Below, in pieces: positions 16,742-26,194 of a stretch of DNA of 64,000 nucleotides. Each line of letters begins with the position of its first letter. Position 1 is the stretch's first letter. The notes under the pieces are model-generated. The model was not told the origin of the DNA. It did no database searches and was given only the letters and a program-made list of their open reading frames with translations. A program made the position numbers and the translations under genes. Source of the DNA: CAZHHH01 sp052400685 (GTDB lineage Bacteria; Bacteroidota; Bacteroidia; Bacteroidales; Marinilabiliaceae); assembly GCA_052400685.1 (NCBI GenBank), contig JBQTGJ010000001.1; one strand, given 5' to 3'.

Positions 16742-18442
16742 ATGAATTATACATTTTTTGATTTCCTTACGTTGATTGGCTCACTGGGAGTATTTCTTTA
16801 TGGCATGAAGGTCATGAGTGAATCTCTGCAGAAAGTAGCCGGTTCAAAAATGAGAAGTATCCTGTCGGCGATGACCTCCAATCGGTTTTTTGGTGTTTTG
16901 ACAGGATTTTTTGTGACCGCGGTGGTGCAATCCTCATCGGCAACAACAGTGATGGTTGTTGGATTTGTTAATGCCGGTCTGATAACGCTGAAAGAATCAA
17001 TAGGCGTTATTATGGGGGCCAATATCGGCACAACTGTAACAGGTTGGATAATCAGCCTTTTTGGTTTTAAAATGTCTATTAGCGATTATTCGTTACCCTT
17101 AATTGCAATAGCCTTACCTTTTATTTTTTCAAAAGTCAGTAACCGTCGTTCGTGGGGGGAATTTTTATTGGGGTTTGCTCTTCTGTTTTTAGGTCTCGAT
17201 TATTTAAAAAATGCGGTACCTGATATTAATCAAAATCCTGAAATTTTAAGTTTTGTACAGAGCTATACCGGTCTGGGCTTTTTATCGACGCTTATATTTT
17301 TAGCTATAGGAACTGTTTTAACAGTGGTGATTCAATCATCGTCGGCTACCATGGCTCTGACTTTTGTGATGGTTAGTCAGGGTTGGATAGAATTCCCAAT
17401 GGCTGCCGCAATGATTCTTGGCGAAAATATCGGAACAACTATAACGGCTAACCTGGCGGCATCTGTGGGTAATTTGAGTGCCAAAAGGGCCGCACTTGTT
17501 CATCTGCTTTTTAATGTGATGGGCGTTGTATGGATGTTATTGGTATTTAATAGCTTTACTGGCTTTATAGACCAGTTTGTGACCAATCGCAATGGTGTTT
17601 CTCCTTCTGAATCCTATGCGGCAATCCCTACAGCTTTGGCTTTATTTCATACGTCGTTTAACATTATCAATGTATTGCTTTTTATATGGTTTACGCCGTT
17701 TTTGCAAAAGATGGTCATTAAAATGATACCTCAGCGGGATAAGGATTCAGAAGAGGAGTTCCGTCTGAAGTTTATTACCACGGGCATTTTATCAACGCCT
17801 GAACTGTCGTTGTTACAAGCTAAGCGAGAAGTCCAGTTTTTTGCCAAGCATACCACCAAGATGTTCGGGTTTTTTAGAAAATTGTTGTATGAAACGAGTG
17901 ACAAAAAATTCAATAAACTTTACACTAAAATACAGAAATACGAAGGCATTTGTGATAATGTTGAGGTGGAAATAACCAATTATCTGAGTCAGGTGTCTCA
18001 ACACAAAATGAGTGAATCGGGCCGTCGGCGTATGCGGTCGATGTTAAAATTAGTGGGCGATTTGGAAAGTGTGGGCGATTGTAATTTTAACCTGGCACGT
18101 ACCGTTAGCCGGATGCGTGAAAAGCGGATTAATTTCAACGATGCGGCTATGAAAAAGCTTGAACTGATGTTTAATCTGGTGGACAGATCACTTGAGGAGA
18201 TGCGCGACAATCTTGCCAAGGAAGAGGTCAGTGTTAATCTTGGCAAGGCTATCGAAATTGAGAAACAGGTAAATAATTATCGTAGCCAGCTGAAAGCTGA
18301 ACATCTCGACAATCTTTCTAAAAAAGTTTACAGTTATGAGGCTGGAATTCTTTTTAATGATTTGTTCTCCGAATGCGAAAAGTTGGCCGATTATGCCATT
18401 AATGTTTCTGAGGCTTTGGAAGAAGTTAGCTCCAGAAAATAG
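16742..18442 (+). CDS. Na+/phosphate cotransporter with PhoU-like domain (NptA type)
   Basis: A 566-residue inner-membrane symporter. It has the two inverted Na_Pi_cotrans repeats, each with the diagnostic QSSSAT motif (Gln63-Thr68, VVQSSSATTVMVVGF; second copy VVIQSSSATMALTF near residue 195), and GANIGTT/GENIGTT loops. Residues about 340-566 form a helical PhoU-like cytoplasmic domain (SGRRRMRSMLKLVGDLESVGD) that probably regulates uptake. Expected role: sodium-driven phosphate import. It is monocistronic, with a promoter at 16634-16663 and a bidirectional terminator beyond its end at 18733-18770. Confidence 0.93.
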   Translation: MNYTFFDFLTLIGSLGVFLYGMKVMSESLQKVAGSKMRSILSAMTSNRFFGVLTGFFVTAVVQSSSATTVMVVGFVNAGLITLKESIGVIMGANIGTTVTGWIISLFGFKMSISDYSLPLIAIALPFIFSKVSNRRSWGEFLLGFALLFLGLDYLKNAVPDINQNPEILSFVQSYTGLGFLSTLIFLAIGTVLTVVIQSSSATMALTFVMVSQGWIEFPMAAAMILGENIGTTITANLAASVGNLSAKRAALVHLLFNVMGVVWMLLVFNSFTGFIDQFVTNRNGVSPSESYAAIPTALALFHTSFNIINVLLFIWFTPFLQKMVIKMIPQRDKDSEEEFRLKFITTGILSTPELSLLQAKREVQFFAKHTTKMFGFFRKLLYETSDKKFNKLYTKIQKYEGICDNVEVEITNYLSQVSQHKMSESGRRRMRSMLKLVGDLESVGDCNFNLARTVSRMREKRINFNDAAMKKLELMFNLVDRSLEEMRDNLAKEEVSVNLGKAIEIEKQVNNYRSQLKAEHLDNLSKKVYSYEAGILFNDLFSECEKLADYAINVSEALEEVSSRK

Positions 18443-18539
18443 CCTGTCGTAATTGTTAGTAAGATACGCTGTTTAGACCGTTACGCCCGCTTTAAAATGG
18501 TTATGAAAGTTCCATACGCCTTATAAGGATACCCTATTT

Positions 18540-18683
18540 AGTGCCTGTCCATAAACTAAGTGTTTGAAATATAAAGTTCAAATACGAGGCTCGCGACGTC
18601 ATAAAAATCAAGGCGTTTACTTTTCGTAAATGACTGTTTTTATGACAAGCATAACGAAGTAGTTGACTTTATAGACAAACACT
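18540..18683 (+). repeat. Family A interspersed repeat, full 144-bp reference copy
   Basis: Terminal inverted repeats are AGTGCCTGTCCATAAA and TTTATAGACAAACACT; their three differences are all C/T, so they still pair as RNA through G-U. Inside, TCATAAAAA (18599-18607) pairs with TTTTTATGA (18637-18645), and within that CGTTTAC pairs with GTAAATG. Flanks are ATTT on both sides. It sits between the convergent symporter and RND genes. Confidence 0.85.
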
Positions 18684-18687
18684 ATTT

Positions 18688-18732
18688 AGTGTACAAGCAT
18701 AGCGCAGAAGTTGGACTTTTCTGGCAAGCACT
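18688..18732 (+). repeat. Family A miniature derivative (45 bp)
   Basis: AGTGTACAAGCATAGCGCAG through AAGCACT: the right half of family A with a short left end. It lies 4 bp (ATTT) after the full copy at 18540-18683. It has the same length as the derivative at 25139-25183. Confidence 0.65.
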
Positions 18733-18770
18733 AAAATAAGAAAGCTTCTTTTTTGAAGCTTTCTTATTTT
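18733..18770. terminator. Bidirectional terminator between Na/Pi symporter and RND genes
   Basis: A perfect 16-bp stem AAAATAAGAAAGCTTC (18733-18748) and its complement (18755-18770) encloses a 6-nt T-rich loop. The ends supply an A-tract and T-tract on each strand, so it can stop both converging transcripts. Confidence 0.85.
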
Positions 18771-18805
18771 ATATATGTGCTTTTGGCAAGTATGATTAGT
18801 CGCTA

Positions 18806-21800
18806 TTAAATTGATTCTTCTTTTTCTTTCACGAATCGGTTTCTAATTCTGACCGCCAGGTTATACATTACAGGAACCATTATTAAAGTCAGAAAAGTTG
18901 ACGTTGTTAGTCCAAAGATAACGGTGCTGGACATAGGTCCCCAAAAAGCAGCATTGTCGCCCCCAAAATACATTTTGGGATCCAGCTCATTAAACAATCC
19001 ATAAAAGTCGAAGTTCAGACCTATTGCCAATGGGATTAACCCAAGAATGGTTGTGATCGCAGTTAAAAGCACGGGGCGTAGCCGCGTCTTTCCGGCAGTA
19101 ATAACAGCTTTTTTTTCATCTTCTGACGATAATAGCCGGCCTTTTTCAGGCAGTCCTTTGTCGGCGCGTATCTGGCTCCGCTTAATATCTATGTAATCAA
19201 TAAGCACAATGCCATTGTTAACCACGATTCCGGCCAGAGAGACGATACCTACACCCGTCATAAGTATGACAAAATCCATCCGGAAAATACCCATGCCTAA
19301 AAATACGCCTATCGTACTCAGCAAAACAGTGGTGAGGATGATGATGGGTTTGGCGCCCGAATTGAATTGTGTGACCAGAATCAGGGCTATCAGTGCCACA
19401 GCTATCAGCATCGCAGTAAGCAGAAAATCCGACGTTTCTTTCTGATTTTCTTGTTCGCCTGTAATTTCCCAGTTATAGCCTGCCGGCATGCTGTAGTTGC
19501 GCATGGTTTGCCGTATCTGCTCGTTGATGACATTGGCATTGTAACCCTCTACAACATTTGAGTAGAGCGTTATCATGCGGGAATTATTTTTTCTCTTAAT
19601 GTTTTCGTAGGTGGTGTCGTAGGTGAATTTTGCTACCGAAGAGATGGGTATGTGATAACCTATCCCGTCTTTTTCAACCTTCAATTTCATATTCATTAAC
19701 GACGCGACATTGTTACGATAGCTATCGTCTAGCCGAAGGATAATATCGTATTCGTCTTCACCATCTTTAAATTTGTCGACCCGGCTGCCGTAAAGAGCAG
19801 TTCGTAACGCGCCTGCAACCATTTGGGTGGACAGGCCCAGGCGACGCACTTTATCGCGGTCGATATCTATACGCATCTCCGGTTTGTTGATGTTGATGTC
19901 CATTTCCAGATTTTCAATGCCCGGAATGTGTTGTTCATCAATTGTTTTTTTGATGTCGGTCGTCAATTTTACCAGCTGGGCAAAATGATCGCCGGTAATT
20001 TCCAGATTGATAGGTTTGCCTACCGGCGGGCCTTCGTCTTCTTTTTCCACAAAGAATTTGGCCCCTGTAAATACGGTAAATGCGGTTGATAATTCCGACA
20101 TAATTTTTGAGGTGCTGATGCCCTGCCTGTCGATGAATTCTACGAAAGTAATTGTAAATAACGCTTTGTGTGGCGCTCTGTTTGACTCAAATGCACCGCC
20201 TTTACCGTTTCCAACATTTACACCCACTGATTTAACGATGTCGTTATATGGGAGTAACGTTTTGTTTATGACTTTTTCGGCTTGTATGGCAACCATATCT
20301 GTTTTGTCTATATCGGTTCCCAAAGGTAGTTCCATGGTAATATATACCGTTTTTGGATCACTTTCAGGGAAAAATATAACATTGGGTTTTGATGCGCCAA
20401 AAAACAGAATAGAGAAAACGAGGAGTCCAAACATCGATACCAATAGCCATTTGGAGGTTTTGCGTCCCAGTGCCAGAAGCAGTGTTGCTTCGTATTTCCT
20501 TTCAAGCCAGGGCAAAATATGGCCTTGAAATTTTTTGGCAGCGGGCTTTAGCACGAATAGGTTTAGTGTACTCATCAGCAAGGGTAAGATGAGTATATTT
20601 CCGGCCAGAATATTCCCATTTATATAAAAAATGAAGGCCAGCAATGCCAAACTGCCTGTTATAATGAAGAGTCTTTTGTGATGCACCGGTTTCGATGGAT
20701 CTTCAATTTTCATGAACCGGGCCGAAAAAACAGGGTTTAAGACCAATGCTACAAATAACGATGAGGATAACACTACGATGAGTGTTATGGGTAGGAATTT
20801 CATGAATTCACCCATGATGCCAGGCCAGAAGATGAGAGGTAAAAATGCTGCCAGCGTAGTTGCTGTTGATGTGATAATTGGAATCGCGATTTCGCTGGTT
20901 CCTTTTTTGACTGCTTCAAGACGTGAATACCCCTCTTCATGAAGCCTGTATGAATTTTCGACTACAACAATGGCATTGTCTACCAACATTCCCAATGCAA
21001 GTAGCAAACTGAATAAAACCATGGTGTTGATGGTGTAACCCAGTTCGCCAAGAATAAGAAATGAAATGAACATGGACAATGGAATGGCAATGCCGGTAAA
21101 CATGGCATTACGTACACCCATAAACAGGTACAGCACAACCATGACCAGAATCATGCCCAAAATGATGGAGTTTTCCAGGTTGCTGATTTGGTCGCGGATA
21201 TATACCGACATATCGTCGGTAACCGTCACCTTTAAGTCGGGTGGTAGTTGATGGTTCTTTTGGCGTGATTTTATAATCTCAAATATTTTGTCGGTGGCAT
21301 CCAGCAGGTTTTCACCGCTTTTTTTTACGATGCTGACCGTTACTACCGGCTGGTTGTTGAGACGCGAAATGGAACTTTTGTCTTCAAATCCATCTATAAT
21401 TTCGGCTACATCCCGCAGATAGACGATCTTTGCGTTTTCATGTTTGATAATGGTTGATGCCAATTCGTCTATGTCAACATAGTTAGCCTCGGTGCGCAAC
21501 GAGCGTCGGGTCCCATCAACCAGTATCTCGCCGGCACCAACAGTTACATTTTCAGTCATTACAGCCAATTCAATGTCGGCGAATGATAAATTATAGGCTT
21601 CCAGCTTAAGCGGATCAGCATGAATTTTTATCTGACGTTCATCTACCCCCTTAATATCTGCTTCGCGCACTTCGCGCAACGACTCAAAATCATCCTGCAG
21701 ATCTTCGGCCATTTTTTTTAACTCATAAATGCTGTAGTCGCCAGACAGATTGATGTTTAAGATGGGAAATTCTGAGAAGTCAATGTCTTCAACAATAGGA

Positions 21801-22216
21801 TCGGTGTCTAAGTCGTCAGGTAATTCACTCAATGATTTGTCAACCTGATCTTTCACATCCTGAAGCGCTGATTGCACATCTTCGTCTGCTTCAAATTCGA
21901 CCAGGATGAGACTCATATCCTGGAATGATGCGGATGTGAGACGTTTCACGCCGTTTAATCCTTTCAATTCTTTTTCGATAGGGCGTGTAATGAGGTTTTC
22001 GATATCCGGCGGACTGTTACCGGGATAAGGCGTGGATACCATGATGTAGGGAACCACTATCTCAGGAAACAGTTCACGTTGCATGCCTCTGTATGTCAGT
22101 ACCCCGCCCAGTAGCAGGATGACAACAAGTATGTAGATGGTATTTTTATTTGCCAGTGCCCAAAAAGTAGGCTTAAACTGGCGGTGACTGATGTCACCAT
22201 CTTTAATATGTTCCAT
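18806..22216 (-). CDS. RND efflux pump inner-membrane subunit (AcrB/HAE family)
   Basis: A 1136-residue proton-driven exporter. Twelve helices are arranged as 1+5 and 1+5 around two large periplasmic porter/docking domains. Motifs include ELFPEIVVPYIMVSTPYPGN at the N-terminus, SFQDMSLILVEFE, MLVDNAIVVVENSYR in TM4 (the proton-relay Asp region) and GIVVNNGIVLIDYI in the second half. It is slightly longer than Escherichia coli AcrB, owing partly to an extra hydrophobic segment near residues 510-560. The next genes in the transcript encode the adaptor and outer-membrane factor, although here the pump gene is transcribed last (order OMF, adaptor, pump). The substrate range is unknown; the pump could export drugs, metals or metabolites. 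Confidence 0.94.
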   Translation of the reverse strand: MEHIKDGDISHRQFKPTFWALANKNTIYILVVILLLGGVLTYRGMQRELFPEIVVPYIMVSTPYPGNSPPDIENLITRPIEKELKGLNGVKRLTSASFQDMSLILVEFEADEDVQSALQDVKDQVDKSLSELPDDLDTDPIVEDIDFSEFPILNINLSGDYSIYELKKMAEDLQDDFESLREVREADIKGVDERQIKIHADPLKLEAYNLSFADIELAVMTENVTVGAGEILVDGTRRSLRTEANYVDIDELASTIIKHENAKIVYLRDVAEIIDGFEDKSSISRLNNQPVVTVSIVKKSGENLLDATDKIFEIIKSRQKNHQLPPDLKVTVTDDMSVYIRDQISNLENSIILGMILVMVVLYLFMGVRNAMFTGIAIPLSMFISFLILGELGYTINTMVLFSLLLALGMLVDNAIVVVENSYRLHEEGYSRLEAVKKGTSEIAIPIITSTATTLAAFLPLIFWPGIMGEFMKFLPITLIVVLSSSLFVALVLNPVFSARFMKIEDPSKPVHHKRLFIITGSLALLAFIFYINGNILAGNILILPLLMSTLNLFVLKPAAKKFQGHILPWLERKYEATLLLALGRKTSKWLLVSMFGLLVFSILFFGASKPNVIFFPESDPKTVYITMELPLGTDIDKTDMVAIQAEKVINKTLLPYNDIVKSVGVNVGNGKGGAFESNRAPHKALFTITFVEFIDRQGISTSKIMSELSTAFTVFTGAKFFVEKEDEGPPVGKPINLEITGDHFAQLVKLTTDIKKTIDEQHIPGIENLEMDININKPEMRIDIDRDKVRRLGLSTQMVAGALRTALYGSRVDKFKDGEDEYDIILRLDDSYRNNVASLMNMKLKVEKDGIGYHIPISSVAKFTYDTTYENIKRKNNSRMITLYSNVVEGYNANVINEQIRQTMRNYSMPAGYNWEITGEQENQKETSDFLLTAMLIAVALIALILVTQFNSGAKPIIILTTVLLSTIGVFLGMGIFRMDFVILMTGVGIVSLAGIVVNNGIVLIDYIDIKRSQIRADKGLPEKGRLLSSEDEKKAVITAGKTRLRPVLLTAITTILGLIPLAIGLNFDFYGLFNELDPKMYFGGDNAAFWGPMSSTVIFGLTTSTFLTLIMVPVMYNLAVRIRNRFVKEKEESI

Positions 22217-22259
22217 TTTTTAAGGTTGAACAGGTTTATAAAAAATAAAAAACCGAAGT

Positions 22260-23396
22260 TTAAGGCTGTACTTTTAGCAATGAACCATCGGATACCTGGG
22301 CAAAGCCTTCTGTGATAATGCGGTCGCCGGCTTGCAGGCCTGAATCAATAAGCGTGCGGTTGTTGTCGTTGACGCTCGTTTGTATGTAGCGCTTACGGGC
22401 AACCATTTGTTCGTTATTGTTGGTTTCGGCAACAAACAAAAATTCGCCGTCAAAATCTTTTTTGACAAGGATGGATGGCACCACTAACGCTTCGTTTTTT
22501 ATGAAGGTGCGGAGTTTTATAACCGCCATCAGATTGGGCAGTATTTGATGGCTGTTGTTGTTCATGTCTATTCTAAGGCTGAAGGTGCGACTGTCGGGAT
22601 CGAGAACAGAAGCGGTACGGCTGATGCGTTCGTGGCGCGTTAAGTCAAGCACCGGAAATTGCACTTGCACCTGATCCCCTTTTTTTATTTTGTTGAGATA
22701 GACTTCGGCAACCTCGCCTGTTACATAAACCTGATCCAGATTAACGACACGTGCGAATGGCTGCACAGATGACGCCATTTCACCCTGTTTTTGCATTAAA
22801 TCATCAATCACACCATTGATGGGCGATGTGATGACCGATAAGCTCTTTTGTGCTTTGAGACTTTCCAAACGTTTTTCCAACGTCTCTTTGTTCGACTTGG
22901 CCTGAAGGTATTGCACCTCACTGCCAATATTATCAGCCCACAGTTTTGCCTGACGTTCATAGAGCGTGTTTACCAATTCCAGGTTCACTTCCATTTCCTG
23001 AATAGAACGATCTAAAGCATCTGTATTCAAACGTGCCAACACTTGCCCTTTTTTTACTTTATCTCCTTCTTTTATCAATATTTCAACAATATTACCGGTT
23101 GTTTCAGGACTGATTAACAAATTTTTGTCGGAATGCACCAATCCCATTACTTCAATAAAGTGTTCAAATGTTTCCGGTTTCAGAGGCGAGAGGGTAACAT
23201 TGATAGCCCCTTGTGCAGAACTATTTGCCAATTCTTTTTCAAGGACCGCAATTTTTTGTTGTAATTGGTTCGCCTGAACGCGATATTCGCCTAACAACTC
23301 TTTTTTGTTATTTTTGTCCTCATCTGCTTTCTGGCTACAACTGTAAGTAAAGGCTGCGATGGTAATTATTATAAGGCTTAAATAATATCGTTTCAT
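22260..23396 (-). CDS. RND periplasmic adaptor (membrane fusion protein), lipoprotein
   Basis: A 378-residue AcrA/MexA-type adaptor linking the inner-membrane pump to the TolC-like channel. The signal peptide ends in a lipobox with Cys20. A coiled coil (residues about 35-60), the split lipoyl domain (ILIKEGDKVKKGQVLARLNTD, then VITSPINGVIDDLMQKQGEM), an alpha-hairpin between them (about 125-180), a beta-barrel domain and a membrane-proximal domain (LVVPSILVKK, then LQAGDRIITEGFAQVSDG) follow in the usual order. It lies 43 bp before the pump gene and 29 bp after the outer-membrane factor gene, in one operon. Confidence 0.93.
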   Translation of the reverse strand: MKRYYLSLIIITIAAFTYSCSQKADEDKNNKKELLGEYRVQANQLQQKIAVLEKELANSSAQGAINVTLSPLKPETFEHFIEVMGLVHSDKNLLISPETTGNIVEILIKEGDKVKKGQVLARLNTDALDRSIQEMEVNLELVNTLYERQAKLWADNIGSEVQYLQAKSNKETLEKRLESLKAQKSLSVITSPINGVIDDLMQKQGEMASSVQPFARVVNLDQVYVTGEVAEVYLNKIKKGDQVQVQFPVLDLTRHERISRTASVLDPDSRTFSLRIDMNNNSHQILPNLMAVIKLRTFIKNEALVVPSILVKKDFDGEFLFVAETNNNEQMVARKRYIQTSVNDNNRTLIDSGLQAGDRIITEGFAQVSDGSLLKVQP

Positions 23397-23425
23397 ATTT
23401 GTTGAGTTATAAGTGATTGAATATT

Positions 23426-24781
23426 CTATAGTTGTCCCGAAGCCTTTAGTAATGCTATATGGGCATTCATGAGATTAACGGCCGATTGAACATAGTTGAG
23501 TTGGGCCTGAATATATTGGCTTTGTTGCTGTGCAAATTCCGAACTTGACACAACTCCCTGGCTGAATTTGATCCGTGTTTTATTGAGGATATCCAGAGCC
23601 AGATTTTTGTTTTGGATGCTGTACAGGTACTGATCGTTATTGTTTTTCATGTCTGCTTGTGCTGTCAGGTAGCTGTTGTTGAGCTGATGAACAGCCATTT
23701 CTTTTTCTGTTTGGCTTTTCAGATAGTCAATTTTGCGTTGTTGAACTTTGGCACGTCTCATACCTGACGAAAAGATGGGCAATGACATCTGTAAACCAAT
23801 GTATTGAGTTTTGTACCAGTCCTCCTTAAATACATTCCATTCATCAGAGTATCCCACTTTTTGATAATTGTAAAACGCATTTATTTTTGGGAGATACTGT
23901 ACTTGTTCATTTTTGAGAAGTAGTCGCTGGCTTTCTTCATTGGCCATGGCCAGAAGATAATCAGGGTGATTGTTGGCATCCATTTCAACAGCTGGCATTC
24001 CCTCCGAGATTATTCTTTGAGACAACCATGACAATGAGTCGGTTAATGAAATGTCGATGTCGTTGTTTATTCCCAACGTGAACTTCAAAACGGCCTGGGT
24101 GACTTTTTCATTTCTCTCAACTTCCTTCAGGCGTTTTCGGGCATCGTTAACCAGTAATTCCATTTGTGAAACATCGAGTGCTTCTACAAAACCATTGTTG
24201 TACATGGCTTTGGTTTCATAAAGTAGTTCTTCATTAATTTGAAGTAGTTCTTCAAAGGCGGTTTGGTTTTCGTGAGCGCTTAGTACAAGGAAGTAGGCCT
24301 GAGCCACACTGCTTTTTATTTCAAGGTTGGTTTTTTTGCTTTGTTGCTCAGCCAGATCAAGATAAACTTTGGCTGCCTGCAGACCCACAAAATAGGATCC
24401 ATCGAAGATAAGCTGTGTTACATTTATACCATAATTGGCATCATAGGCTGTCCCAAAGGCGACGGCAATTTTGTCACCCGATTTGGCGCCTTCGGGCCAG
24501 TTGTCTTCGGGAAAAAATTCAACCGGTAATAAACTTTTGGTAAGGTCCATGGAATGATTGTAGCGTCCTGAAAAATCAACTTGTGGTAAACCTGATGCAA
24601 TGGTTTCACGTATCTTTTTATGGGCCGCATCTATTTCATACGCCGAGCTGCGATTCATATAAGCGTGTTTTTCCGCGTAGTTCAGGGCGTCTTCCAACGA
24701 CAGAGGAAGTTCCTCTGACTGGGCAAACCCTCTGGTAATAGATAGAATTGATAGACTAATTATTAGAAATGTTAACCTCAT
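23426..24781 (-). CDS. TolC-family outer-membrane efflux channel
   Basis: A 451-residue outer-membrane factor completing the tripartite pump. Two OEP repeats of long helices with barrel strands are visible (LSLEDALNYAEKHAY, then the repeated ALEKAMYNNGFVEALDVSQ-like and TRIKFSQGVVSSSEFAQQQ segments). The open frame extends upstream to 24853, but I chose the ATG at 24781 because it is preceded by AAGGAAA at good spacing and starts a clean signal peptide (LTFLIISLSILSITRGFAQ). It is first in the operon OMF-adaptor-pump. No TetR or AraC regulator lies next to it. Confidence 0.92.
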   Translation of the reverse strand: MRLTFLIISLSILSITRGFAQSEELPLSLEDALNYAEKHAYMNRSSAYEIDAAHKKIRETIASGLPQVDFSGRYNHSMDLTKSLLPVEFFPEDNWPEGAKSGDKIAVAFGTAYDANYGINVTQLIFDGSYFVGLQAAKVYLDLAEQQSKKTNLEIKSSVAQAYFLVLSAHENQTAFEELLQINEELLYETKAMYNNGFVEALDVSQMELLVNDARKRLKEVERNEKVTQAVLKFTLGINNDIDISLTDSLSWLSQRIISEGMPAVEMDANNHPDYLLAMANEESQRLLLKNEQVQYLPKINAFYNYQKVGYSDEWNVFKEDWYKTQYIGLQMSLPIFSSGMRRAKVQQRKIDYLKSQTEKEMAVHQLNNSYLTAQADMKNNNDQYLYSIQNKNLALDILNKTRIKFSQGVVSSSEFAQQQSQYIQAQLNYVQSAVNLMNAHIALLKASGQL

Positions 24782-25216
24782 ACTTTTTCCTTTCAGGTTG
24801 GATGTTACAGTTGATTGTAAGGTAAAAGTAGTTGTGAGCGGGCAAAGCCTCAACGGGATTTCGGTGAGTGGTTTGTTTTGGCAGGTCAGTAACGAATAGC
24901 GCGGGTGATTTAATGTGACACAGATTTAATATGTATTTCATTAATTAATAAACGATTATACGAATAGTTAAAAAAATACGTTATTTTTATAATTCGTATT
25001 AGTGAGAAAGCTCAAGTGTTTGATAAGAAATGTTCAAATTCAAGGCTTACGAAATCGGAAAACTCAGAGTTTAATATGGTAAATGATCATTTTGACGATT
25101 GGTCTAACGCAGAAGTAGTTTTTTTGAGTGCGCTAATTAGTGACTGTCCATAAACTAAGTGTTTGACTTTATAGACAAACACTAGCTTTTTATTGTAGTC
25201 TTGTTTTTACACTTAC
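24782..25216. other. 435-bp divergent intergenic region upstream of the efflux operon
   Basis: It must hold the promoter of the efflux operon (minus) and of the gene at 25217 (plus). Most of its right half is family A repeat DNA (25001-25183). A short inverted repeat AATACG/CGTATT lies around 24976-25000. No ORF can be supported. Confidence 0.55.
25001..25183 (+). repeat. Family A: diverged full copy (25001-25134) plus 45-bp miniature (25139-25183)
   Basis: The first part has AGTGAGAAAGC, GATAAGAAATGTTCAAATTC, AAGGCTTACGAAATCG, GGTAAATGATC and TAACGCAGAAGTAG. After CTAATTAG, the second part is AGTGACTGTCCATAAACTAA through TTTATAGACAAACACT. This is the two element ends joined with the middle deleted, and it folds as a single hairpin (13 of 16 arm positions identical). 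Confidence 0.75.
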
Positions 25217-26194
25217 ATGATGTCTTTTCGTAGCGGGTTCATATTATTTTTTATAGCGATGGTTTTGTTTCCATGTGAAAGCAAGGCCCAGTTACGTTTG
25301 TTTAAAAAGAAAAGCCAGGCGGTAAAGGCAACCCGCGAATTGGAGAAACGTCGAGTGAAAGCGGGCCAAAATTCTAATTCTTTTAATCCACTGCAGCCTA
25401 TGGGTGGGTCACGCAATACGCAACGCGATGACTTTATCTGGTCGGACGGAACGGCTTATATTACGGCTCGGGGTAACGGGAATTTAAGTGTTGCCACTCC
25501 ATCGCGTCTGGGCATTCGATCGGGTTATGAGCTACAGAGTTTATTGGGAGCTGATTATTGGGTTCCAAATGTGATGTTAAAAAAGGGATGGCAGGCAAAG
25601 ACATGGTGGTGGGCGTCGAGGCATGGAATTTATTCGGCTTTTCCTGGTCTTGAATGGGCTCAGAAGCGTGCCTTTCAATCGGTTGTCGATTCAACCACCG
25701 TGATACCTCCTACCTTAACGCTTCGCAATGAATTAATGGTTAGCAGGCCTTTTTTTAATGCGTTGAATTGTAATTCAAAAACTCCTTATCTGGTGTTGTC
25801 TGCAGCGGTGGCTGCCGATTATGGGTTATCGTTCAAAAAGAATGAGCTGGTTCAGATACGTGAGCATATAGTGGGTAGTCGTTATCCGGCATTAACAGGA
25901 AATGGTTTGCTGGTTACAATGCGACTGCAAGCTGATGCCAATTTAACCGATGCCTTGTTTATAAGAGGTAATTTGAAATACTTGATGGGTGAGATGCGAT
26001 ACAACGCGTTTGAACATGAAGCCCGTGTTGAGTATTTATTCTCTTCACGGGCTTCTGTTTCCGGTGGTTATATTTTTTCTGTTGGAAAGTATGCTTCCTC
26101 AACCCTGGGCGTTTTGCCTTTTATTGATATCTGTTTTTATTTCGGTCGCAAGGCGCACGTTTCTAATCGTCTTTTTGAGCAACCGATGTTTTAG
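25217..26194 (+). CDS. Secreted outer-membrane beta-barrel-like protein of unknown function
   Basis: I do not recognise a named family. The 325-residue protein has a signal peptide (MSFRSGFILFFIAMVLF, cleaved near SKA-Q), a basic segment (KKKSQAVKATRELEKRRVK, about 35-55), then alternating hydrophobic and polar strands rich in aromatic residues. It ends in VLPFIDICFYFGRKAHVSNR, as in conjugative-transposon TraO-like or other small OM barrels. Two adjacent ATG codons (25217, 25220) could start translation. Its stop overlaps by 4 bp the stop of the converging Spy-like gene (TAG and TAA share bases), so read-through in either direction would produce antisense RNA. Confidence 0.6.
   Translation: MMSFRSGFILFFIAMVLFPCESKAQLRLFKKKSQAVKATRELEKRRVKAGQNSNSFNPLQPMGGSRNTQRDDFIWSDGTAYITARGNGNLSVATPSRLGIRSGYELQSLLGADYWVPNVMLKKGWQAKTWWWASRHGIYSAFPGLEWAQKRAFQSVVDSTTVIPPTLTLRNELMVSRPFFNALNCNSKTPYLVLSAAVAADYGLSFKKNELVQIREHIVGSRYPALTGNGLLVTMRLQADANLTDALFIRGNLKYLMGEMRYNAFEHEARVEYLFSSRASVSGGYIFSVGKYASSTLGVLPFIDICFYFGRKAHVSNRLFEQPMF

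Noticed and set aside
20007..20528. 173-codon plus-strand frame opposite the RND pump gene
   Set aside because: Antisense shadow of a well-supported gene.
24782..24853. 24-codon N-terminal extension of the TolC-like protein
   Set aside because: The internal ATG at 24781 has a ribosome-binding site and begins a clean signal peptide.
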